From assembly GCA_020047725.1 (NCBI GenBank), contig JAIFNM010000265.1, forward strand, positions 1 to 9,774: 9,774 nt of DNA. The letters run 5' to 3'. This stretch comes from Betaproteobacteria bacterium (lineage in GTDB: Bacteria; Pseudomonadota; Gammaproteobacteria; Burkholderiales; Rhodocyclaceae). Within the stretch, counting starts at the first letter, position 1, and the number at the start of each line of letters is the position of its first letter. Position numbers and translations under genes: made by a program. The notes below the pieces were generated by a model that saw only the letters and a program-made list of their open reading frames with translations, ran no database searches and had not been told where the DNA came from. Below are positions 1 through 6,437 of the stretch, in pieces.

Positions 1-2
1 AG

Positions 3-1184
3 ACGACCTCTTACTCCTTCGACAGCACCCAGCACGGCGCCGACCTGTTCGACCTCAAGGTAGCGGGCAACATCTACACGCGCATCATGAACCCGACACA
101 GGACGTGCTGGAAAAGCGCGTGGCCGCGCTCGAAGGCGGCATTGCGGGCTTGGCGCTGGCGTCTGGTCAGGCGGCGATCACCTATTCGATCATGACCATC
201 GCCGAAGTCGGCGACAACATTGTTTCCTCTTCGACGCTGTACGGCGGCACCTACAACCTGTTCGCCCACACCCTGCCGCAATTCGGCATTGAAACGCGCT
301 TTGTCGATTATCGCGATCCAGATGCCTTCGAAAAACTGATCGACGACCGAACCAAGGCCGTCTATGTTGAATCCATCGGCAACCCGCTCGGTAATATCAC
401 CGACATCGAAAAAATCGCAGCCATCGCCCACAAACATGGCGTCCCACTGATCGTCGACAACACGGTGCCATCACCGTATCTGTTGCGCCCGATTGAATTC
501 GGCGCCGATATCGTCGTGCATTCGCTGACCAAATACCTCGGTGGTCACGGCAATTCCATCGGCGGCATCATTGTCGATAGCGGCAAGTTCCCTTGGGCTG
601 AACACAAGCAGAAATTCAAGCGACTGAACGAACCGGACGTCTCCTACCATGGCGTCGTCTATACCGAAGCCCTCGGCCCGGCTGCCTACATTGGCGTCGT
701 ACCGCTGCGCAACACCGGCGCGGCGATCAGCCCTTTCAACGCCTTCCTGATCCTGCAGGGCATCGAAACGCTCGCGCTGCGCATGGATCGCATTACCGAA
801 AACACGCGCAAGGTCGCTGAATACCTCCAGTCGCACGCCAAGGTGAAGTGGGTCAATTACGCCGGTCTACCCGATCACAAGGATCATGCGCTGGCAGTCA
901 AGTACATGGGCGGCAAGCCTTCCGGCATCCTGACCTTCGGCGTGCAGGGCGGACTTGAAGGCGGAACACGCTTCCAAGATGCACTGAAGCTCTTTACCCG
1001 CCTGGTCAATATCGGCGATGCCAAATCGCTGGCCTGTCACCCAGCCTCGACCACGCACCGCCAACTCTCGCCAACGGAACTGGAAGCGGCGGGAGTCACT
1101 GAGGACACGGTTCGCCTGTCGATTGGCATCGAGCACATCGACGACCTGATCGACGATCTGGAACAAGCACTGGCGGCGGTATAG
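3..1184 (+). CDS. metY: O-acetylhomoserine sulfhydrylase (aminocarboxypropyltransferase), 5'-truncated by window edge
   Basis: PLP enzyme of the Cys/Met metabolism family that makes homocysteine from O-acetylhomoserine and sulfide in the cytoplasm (known family role). The frame is already open at the window start: positions 3-86 encode TTSYSFDSTQHGADLFDLKV followed by AGNIYTRI, typical MetY sequence, so the ATG at 87 (inside the conserved RIMNPT motif) is not the true start. Some 25-30 N-terminal residues are missing; 393 codons are visible, against about 425 for the family. The PLP-binding lysine is seen in the motif SLTKYLGGHG (codon 531-533), with the cofactor-site segment LYGGTYNLF upstream and CHPASTTHRQL near the C-terminus. 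The wide spacing and the LGPAAYIGV-type insert fit the O-acetylhomoserine branch better than cystathionine gamma-synthase. It ends 27 bp before cysK with no terminator between, so the two are probably co-transcribed. Confidence 0.93.
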   Translation, partial: TTSYSFDSTQHGADLFDLKVAGNIYTRIMNPTQDVLEKRVAALEGGIAGLALASGQAAITYSIMTIAEVGDNIVSSSTLYGGTYNLFAHTLPQFGIETRFVDYRDPDAFEKLIDDRTKAVYVESIGNPLGNITDIEKIAAIAHKHGVPLIVDNTVPSPYLLRPIEFGADIVVHSLTKYLGGHGNSIGGIIVDSGKFPWAEHKQKFKRLNEPDVSYHGVVYTEALGPAAYIGVVPLRNTGAAISPFNAFLILQGIETLALRMDRITENTRKVAEYLQSHAKVKWVNYAGLPDHKDHALAVKYMGGKPSGILTFGVQGGLEGGTRFQDALKLFTRLVNIGDAKSLACHPASTTHRQLSPTELEAAGVTEDTVRLSIGIEHIDDLIDDLEQALAAV

Positions 1185-1197
1185 CGCCACTACCTTT

Positions 1198-1203
1198 GAG
1201 GAG
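1198..1203 (+). promoter_or_regulatory. Ribosome binding site of cysK
   Basis: GAGGAG lies 8 nt before the ATG at 1212. This is a strong Shine-Dalgarno match and supports that start codon. Confidence 0.75.
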
Positions 1204-1211
1204 ACATCATC

Positions 1212-2144
<933 letters not shown>

Positions 2145-2153
2145 AGTTCTGCT

Positions 2154-2185
2154 GTCAGATGCACCGGAAAAACGGTGCATCTGAC
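2154..2185 (+). terminator. Perfect 13-bp hairpin after cysK, probable transcription terminator
   Basis: The arms GTCAGATGCACCG (2154-2166) and CGGTGCATCTGAC (2173-2185) pair perfectly around a GAAAAA loop. It starts 9 bp after the cysK stop. The tract that follows (CTTCTCTGCC) is pyrimidine-rich but not a clean T run, so termination may be incomplete, or the hairpin may instead protect the mRNA 3' end. Confidence 0.65.
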
Positions 2186-2296
2186 CTTCTCTGCCCTTCA
2201 GCGGCTATCCAAAAAACAAGAACACGCGCTGGCACTTCCAGCATCAATTCGATTGAACCACGAGACGTTCTGCAGGTCTTATCCTGGCTCGCTTTA

Positions 2297-2325
2297 TTGC
2301 ACATAGCGATACGTTGTTTTACAAT
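2297..2325 (+). promoter_or_regulatory. Probable sigma70 promoter of the aceE-aceF-lpdA operon
   Basis: TTGCAC (2297-2302; four of six match TTGACA) and TACAAT (2320-2325; five of six match TATAAT) are separated by exactly 17 bp. Transcription would begin near 2331-2333. It sits just downstream of the cysK hairpin and upstream of the only strong ribosome binding site in the gap, as expected for the operon promoter. Confidence 0.65.
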
Positions 2326-2370
2326 GTGGGAAATTGCGCATCAATGACGCGCTGCGGTACTTTCACCCAA

Positions 2371-2390
2371 GACAACGTATTATTATTGTC
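2371..2390 (+). repeat. Short inverted repeat in the aceE leader, possible regulator site
   Basis: GACAA (2371-2375) and TTGTC (2386-2390) form inverted arms around a 10-nt AT-rich centre. A second overlapping pair, AACG and CGTT (2374-2377 and 2390-2393), shares the site. It lies about 40 bp after the predicted transcription start, where a repressor could act. Arms this short can arise by chance. Confidence 0.25.
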
Positions 2391-2411
2391 GTTTTCGTCC
2401 GCAACCAATAA

Positions 2412-2423
2412 GTGGCAAGCCAC
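2412..2423 (+). repeat. Small palindrome GTGGC-AA-GCCAC in the aceE leader
   Basis: Five-bp arms flank AA, 12 bp in front of the Shine-Dalgarno sequence. The two-base loop is too small for a stable RNA hairpin, so if it works it would be as a DNA site. It may be chance. Confidence 0.15.
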
Positions 2424-2435
2424 CCATCTGCAACC

Positions 2436-2440
2436 AGGAG
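2436..2440 (+). promoter_or_regulatory. Ribosome binding site that fixes the aceE start at 2448
   Basis: AGGAG lies 7 nt before the ATG at 2448. The open frame extends back to a GTG at 2412, but that codon has no Shine-Dalgarno sequence and the extra residues do not look like E1 sequence, so 2448 is preferred. Confidence 0.75.
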
Positions 2441-2447
2441 ACAAGTC

Positions 2448-4334
2448 ATGACCGCATTACCGGAAAACAATCAGACGCCCGCGCTTAAGGATGAAGATCC
2501 ACAAGAAACTCGTGAATGGCAGGACGCACTGACCGGCGTGATTGAAAAGGAAGGCTCCGACCGCGCGCACTTCCTGATCGAGCAGATGATTACCCAGGCA
2601 CGCGAAGAAGGAATCGACATTCCTTACAGCGCCACCACCGAATACATCAATACGATCCCGGTCGAGCGCCAACCCAATTATCCCGGCGACGCCACCATCG
2701 AAATTCGTATCCGTAACTACGTCCGCTGGAACTCGATGGCCATGGTCGTGCGCGCCAACCACGACACCAACGTCGGCGGACATATTGCCTCATTCGCTTC
2801 CCAAGCCGCCCTCTACGAGGTGGGTTTCAACTGGTTCTGGCGTGCAGCGACCGAAAAACACGGTGGCGACCTGGTCTTCTTCCAGGGGCACTCGATTCCC
2901 GGCATCTACTCTCGCGCCCACCTACTCGGCCAGCTCTCCGACGAACAACTGAACAGCTTCCGCCAAGAGGTTAGCGGCCACGGCCTCTCGTCGTATCCGC
3001 ACCCGTGGCTGATGCCCGATTTCTGGCAGTTCCCGACGGTTTCGATGGGTCTTGGCCCGATCCAGGCCATCTACCAGGCGCGCTTCATGCGCTACATGGA
3101 AAGCCGCGGCATGATCGAAGCGCAGGACCGCAAGGTCTGGGCCTTCCTCGGCGACGGCGAGACCGATGAAGTTGAAGCCCTCGGCGCCATCGGCATGGCC
3201 GCGCGCGAAAAGCTCGACAACCTGGTTTTCGTCATCAACTGCAACCTGCAACGGCTCGACGGTCCGGTGCGCGGCAACGGCAAGATTATCCAGGAACTAG
3301 AAGGCACCTTCCGCGGTGCGGGCTGGAACGTCATCAAACTGATCTGGGGACGCCACTGGGACGTGCTTTTCGAGCGCGACAAGAAGGGCATCCTCAAAAA
3401 ACGCATGATGGAAATCGTCGACGGCGAATACCAGACCTACAAGGCCAAGAATGGCGCCTATGTCCGCGAGCACTTCTTCAATTCACCCGAACTGCGCGAA
3501 CTGATCGCCGACTGGACCGACGCCGACGTCTGGCTGCTCAATCGTGGGGGTCACGACATCTTCAAGATCTTCAGCGCCTTCAAGGTAGCCATTGAGCACA
3601 AGGGACAACCGACGCTGATTCTGGCCAAGACAATCAAGGGCTACGGCATGGGCGAGGCCGGCGAAGCGATGAACATCTCGCACCAGCAGAAGAAACTCGA
3701 CCTCGACGCGATCACCGGTTTCCGCGACCGATTCAAATTGCCGATCCCGGACGACCAGCTCGAATCGCTGCCCTACCTGAAATTCGAAGAAGGTTCGGAT
3801 GAACTGAACTACATGCGCGAACGCCGCGCAGCCCTCGGTGGTAACCTGCCGCAACGCCGCCGCTCCGCGGCTCCGCTGGAAATCCCGGCGCTCTCGGCCT
3901 TTGAGCCGCTGCTCCGCGCCTCCGGCGAAGGGCGCGAGGTTTCGACCACGATGTCAATCGTGCGTGCGCTCAACATCATGCTCAAGGACAAGAACATCGG
4001 CCGCCACGTGGTGCCGATCGTTCCCGACGAATCACGCACCTTCGGCATGGAAGGCCTGTTCCGCCAGATCGGCATCTGGAACCAGCAAGGCCAGAAATAC
4101 GTTCCGGAAGACCACGACCAGCTGATGTTCTACAAGGAATCGAAGACCGGTCAGGTTCTGCAGGAAGGCATCAACGAAGCCGGCGCCATGAGCGACTGGA
4201 TCGCCGCCGCCACGGCCTACTCGGTACACAACGTGCAGATGATTCCGTTCTACATCTGCTATTCGATGTTCGGCTTCCAGCGCGTGATGGATCTCTGCTG
4301 GGCGGCCGCTGACCAGCCGGGCGGACGACCTTGA
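2448..4334 (+). CDS. aceE: AceE N-terminal fragment (pyruvate dehydrogenase E1), ends early at TGA 4332-4334
   Basis: A 628-aa fragment of E1. It includes the N-terminal ThDP pyrophosphate-binding domain, with GDGETDE at residues 235-241 and the metal-binding asparagine in NCNLQRLDGPV (N266). H412 in SHQQKK matches the active-site His407 of E. coli. Part of the middle pyrimidine-binding domain is also present, including QEGINEAGA with the conserved glutamate E577 that activates ThDP. After DLCWAAADQ (residues 615-623) five out-of-frame residues, PGGRP, precede the stop. The fragment lacks the rest of the middle domain and the C-terminal domain, so by itself it should not be an active E1. The ATG at 2448 is set by AGGAG. 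Residue equivalences to E. coli are from memory. Confidence 0.85.
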   Translation: MTALPENNQTPALKDEDPQETREWQDALTGVIEKEGSDRAHFLIEQMITQAREEGIDIPYSATTEYINTIPVERQPNYPGDATIEIRIRNYVRWNSMAMVVRANHDTNVGGHIASFASQAALYEVGFNWFWRAATEKHGGDLVFFQGHSIPGIYSRAHLLGQLSDEQLNSFRQEVSGHGLSSYPHPWLMPDFWQFPTVSMGLGPIQAIYQARFMRYMESRGMIEAQDRKVWAFLGDGETDEVEALGAIGMAAREKLDNLVFVINCNLQRLDGPVRGNGKIIQELEGTFRGAGWNVIKLIWGRHWDVLFERDKKGILKKRMMEIVDGEYQTYKAKNGAYVREHFFNSPELRELIADWTDADVWLLNRGGHDIFKIFSAFKVAIEHKGQPTLILAKTIKGYGMGEAGEAMNISHQQKKLDLDAITGFRDRFKLPIPDDQLESLPYLKFEEGSDELNYMRERRAALGGNLPQRRRSAAPLEIPALSAFEPLLRASGEGREVSTTMSIVRALNIMLKDKNIGRHVVPIVPDESRTFGMEGLFRQIGIWNQQGQKYVPEDHDQLMFYKESKTGQVLQEGINEAGAMSDWIAAATAYSVHNVQMIPFYICYSMFGFQRVMDLCWAAADQPGGRP

Positions 4335-5110
4335 ACGGCGAAGGCCTGCAACATCAGGACGGCCACTCGCTGATCCTTTCCGGTCTGATTCCGAACTGCA
4401 TCAGCTACGACCCGACCTTCGCCTACGAAATCGCGGTGATCGTGCAGGACGGAATGCGCCGCATGTTCCGCGAGCAGGAGGACGTGTATTACTACCTGAC
4501 GGTGATGAACGAAAATTACGAGCACCCGGAAATGCCGCAAGGCGCCGAGCAGGACATCATCAAGGGCATGTACCTGTTCCGCAAGGGGCAGAATTCCGAC
4601 GGCAAACCGGCCGCACCGCGCGTACAGCTGCTCGGTTCCGGTACCATCTTCCGCGAAGTCATCGCCGCCGCCGACCTGCTCAAGCGCGAATGGGGCGTCG
4701 ATGCCGACCTGTGGGGCTGCCCGAGCTTCAACGAACTGGTGCGTGAAGGCAACGACACCGCGCGCTGGAACATGCTCAACCCGTCGGCCAAGGAAAAAAT
4801 CTGCCATGTCGAGCACTGCCTGAACGACACGCGCGGCCCGGTTATCGCCGCCAGCGATTATGTCCGCATGTATGCCGAACAGATTCGCCCGTTCATCCAT
4901 CGCCGTTACGTCACACTCGGTACCGACGGTTTCGGCCGCTCCGACACGCGCGCCTCGCTGCGTCATTTCTTCGAAGTCGACCGCCGCTGGATCGTCGTCT
5001 CCGCGCTGAAAGCGCTGGCCGACGAAGGCACCATCGACCGCAGCAAGGTTGCTGAAGCCATCTTGAAATATGGCATCGACGTCAACAAGCCAAATCCGAT
5101 GTCGGTCTAA
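4331..5110 (+). CDS. aceE: AceE C-terminal fragment (pyruvate dehydrogenase E1), out of frame with the N-terminal part
   Basis: Encodes the remaining third of E1: NGEGLQHQDGHS with the histidine corresponding to the E. coli active-site His640, then SYDPTFAYEIAV, QLLGSGTIFREV and, close to the C-terminus, LGTDGFGRSDTRASLRHFFE. Conserved sequence extends four codons upstream (GRTT, from 4319), so the TTG at 4331 is simply the leucine of the native protein and not an evolved start. No Shine-Dalgarno sequence precedes it. However, TTG overlaps the stop of the upstream fragment (TTGA), so some re-initiation by terminating ribosomes is conceivable. It ends in TAA overlapping the aceF ribosome binding site. 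It is best read as part of a broken aceE. Confidence 0.8.
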   Translation: MNGEGLQHQDGHSLILSGLIPNCISYDPTFAYEIAVIVQDGMRRMFREQEDVYYYLTVMNENYEHPEMPQGAEQDIIKGMYLFRKGQNSDGKPAAPRVQLLGSGTIFREVIAAADLLKREWGVDADLWGCPSFNELVREGNDTARWNMLNPSAKEKICHVEHCLNDTRGPVIAASDYVRMYAEQIRPFIHRRYVTLGTDGFGRSDTRASLRHFFEVDRRWIVVSALKALADEGTIDRSKVAEAILKYGIDVNKPNPMSV

Positions 5111-5122
5111 AGGAGCCATTTC

Positions 5123-6424
5123 ATGAGTAAAGCAATTGAAGTCAAGGTTCCGGACATCGGCGATTTCAGCCACATCCCGGTCATCGAAATCTGCGTCAAA
5201 GTCGGCGATACGGTCAATGCCGACGACTCGCTGATTACGCTCGAATCGGAAAAGGCCACCATGGACGTTCCGTCGCCGACGACGGGGATCGTCAAGGAAA
5301 TCCACGTGGGACTCGGTGATCATGTATCCATGGGCAATGTCATTGCCCTGATCGAGGCGGTGGATGCCGCTGCGGATGAGGAAGAGAAGAGCGACGCCAA
5401 GGGCACGGCCACCCCGCCGCCAGCGGCCAAGCCACCCGCACCCAGAGCACCGATCCCGGCGCCACGCACGACACAACACGTTGAGCGCACCTTTGACGGC
5501 AAGACACACGCCAGCCCGTCTGTTCGCCTGTATGCCCGCGAATTGGGTGTCGACCTGTCGAAAGTACAGTCGTCCGGCCCCAAGGGCCGCATTCTCAAGG
5601 AAGACGTGATGGCCTTCATCAAGGGCGTCATGCAGACCGGCGCCACGCCAGGCAATGTCGCCAGCCTTGGTGGCGGCCTGGATCTGCTGCCTTGGCCGAA
5701 GATCGATTTCGAGAAATTTGGTCCGGTTGAAGTACAGCCGCTAGCGCGCATCAGGAAGATTTCCGCACAGAATCTGGCGCGCAACTGGGTGATGATCCCG
5801 GCCGTGACTTACCACGAAGAAGCCGACATTACCGATCTCGAAGCCTTCCGCGTTTCCCTGAACAAGGAAAACGAGAAATCGGGCACCAAGGTCACCATGC
5901 TCGCCTTCCTGATCAAGACCTGCGCCCTCGCGCTCAAGAAATTCCCGGAATTCAACAGCTCGCTGACGACGTCGGAATCGGGGGAAATGAGTCTGGCGCT
6001 GAAGAAGTATTTCAACATCGCCTTTGCTGCCGATACGCCAAACGGCCTGGTCGTCCCGGTCGTCAGGGATGTGGACAAGAAATCCGTTTCCCAGATCGCT
6101 GCCGAATGCGGCGAACTTGCCAAGAAGGCACGCGACGGCAAGCTTGGCCCGGCCGACATGACTGGCGCCTGCTTCACGATTTCCAGTGTGGGCGGTATTG
6201 GTGGAACCCTGTTCTCACCAATCATCAACGCCCCGGAAGTCGCCATCCTGGGTGTCAGCAAATCGGCAATGAAGCCGGCCTGGAATGGCACGGAATTCGT
6301 TCCGCGACTCACCCTGCCACTGTCGCTGACCGCCGACCACCGCGTCATCGATGGAGCCCTGGCCACGCGTTTCAACGTCTATGTCGCGCAGCTTCTGGCC
6401 GACATGCGCCGCGCGCTGGTTTGA
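5123..6424 (+). CDS. aceF: Dihydrolipoamide acetyltransferase, E2 of pyruvate dehydrogenase (single lipoyl domain)
   Basis: Forms the core of the complex and transfers acetyl groups from lipoamide to CoA. The 433-aa protein has one lipoyl domain (about residues 3-78; lipoyl lysine K44 in ESEKATMDVP), a Pro/Ala-rich linker (about 97-117), a peripheral-subunit-binding domain (about 130-165; SPSVRLYARELGVDL, GPKGRILKEDV) and a catalytic domain (about 200-433). The catalytic motif DHRVIDG is at 405-411, with the catalytic histidine H406, and FTISSVGGIGGT is at 351-362. E. coli AceF has three lipoyl domains and is much longer; a single domain is usual in many other bacteria. The ATG at 5123 follows AAGGAG (5110-5115) by 7 nt. 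The gene is intact and lies 12 bp after aceE and 13 bp before lpdA. The aceE break upstream could reduce its expression through polarity. Confidence 0.95.
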   Translation: MSKAIEVKVPDIGDFSHIPVIEICVKVGDTVNADDSLITLESEKATMDVPSPTTGIVKEIHVGLGDHVSMGNVIALIEAVDAAADEEEKSDAKGTATPPPAAKPPAPRAPIPAPRTTQHVERTFDGKTHASPSVRLYARELGVDLSKVQSSGPKGRILKEDVMAFIKGVMQTGATPGNVASLGGGLDLLPWPKIDFEKFGPVEVQPLARIRKISAQNLARNWVMIPAVTYHEEADITDLEAFRVSLNKENEKSGTKVTMLAFLIKTCALALKKFPEFNSSLTTSESGEMSLALKKYFNIAFAADTPNGLVVPVVRDVDKKSVSQIAAECGELAKKARDGKLGPADMTGACFTISSVGGIGGTLFSPIINAPEVAILGVSKSAMKPAWNGTEFVPRLTLPLSLTADHRVIDGALATRFNVYVAQLLADMRRALV

Positions 6425-6426
6425 TC

Positions 6427-6432
6427 GGGAGA
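6427..6432 (+). promoter_or_regulatory. Ribosome binding site that fixes the lpdA start at 6438
   Basis: GGGAGA lies 5 nt before the ATG at 6438, in the 13-bp gap after the aceF stop. The open frame extends back to an ATG at 6351 inside aceF, but those 29 residues are unlike any lipoyl-domain start, whereas MSQIIEVKVPDIG from 6438 matches the start of AceF. Confidence 0.75.
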
Positions 6433-6437
6433 TACGG

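Larger units (their letters stand above)
2186..2447 (+). other. Intergenic control region upstream of the pyruvate dehydrogenase operon
   Basis: This 262-bp gap is visibly more AT-rich than the flanking genes. It holds a sigma70-type promoter (2297-2325), a leader of roughly 115 nt, two short inverted repeats (2371-2390 and 2412-2423) and the aceE ribosome binding site. No convincing gene is present; a small open frame extending out of cysK has no ribosome binding site and no recognisable protein sequence. I do not see a match to the enterobacterial PdhR operator. Confidence 0.6.
2448..5110 (+). pseudogene. aceE: Pyruvate dehydrogenase E1 component (homodimeric AceE type), broken by an internal deletion/frameshift
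   Basis: E1 performs the ThDP-dependent decarboxylation of pyruvate and reductive acetylation of lipoyl groups on E2. The whole locus is one aceE: the N-terminal two thirds are in the frame of 2448 and the last third is in another frame. In frame 1, ADQ (ending at 4316) should be followed by a conserved loop like RARGFLIGGTSGRTT, but the DNA runs straight on to bases that in the second frame encode GRTTLNGEGLQH (from 4319). About eleven residues are therefore absent, fitting a loss of about 31 nt. Restoring them gives about 897 aa, near the 887 of E. coli AceE. Both flanks keep their active-site residues and show no other damage, so the lesion is recent or artefactual. The gene is first in the operon, 12 bp before aceF. 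Pseudogene status depends on the lesion being real. Confidence 0.85.

Noticed and set aside
2412..2447. Extended aceE start at GTG 2412
   Set aside because: No Shine-Dalgarno sequence precedes it, whereas AGGAG sits at proper distance from ATG 2448. The added residues are not E1-like.
4311..4334. Programmed -1 ribosomal frameshift to join the two aceE fragments
   Set aside because: A -1 shift after Q623 would indeed read AGRTTLNGEG, but there is no slippery heptamer at the site and the product would still lack about ten conserved residues. A deletion or sequencing error explains both facts.
4259..5509. Long open frame of 416 codons on the minus strand across aceE and aceF
   Set aside because: It lies antisense to well-conserved coding sequence in GC-rich DNA, where such long shadow frames are common. 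Its sequence shows no recognisable domain and it crosses two real genes.
6351..6437. Extended lpdA start at ATG 6351 inside aceF
   Set aside because: The extra 29 residues are an out-of-frame reading of aceF. ATG 6438 has GGGAGA upstream and begins exactly at the lipoyl domain.
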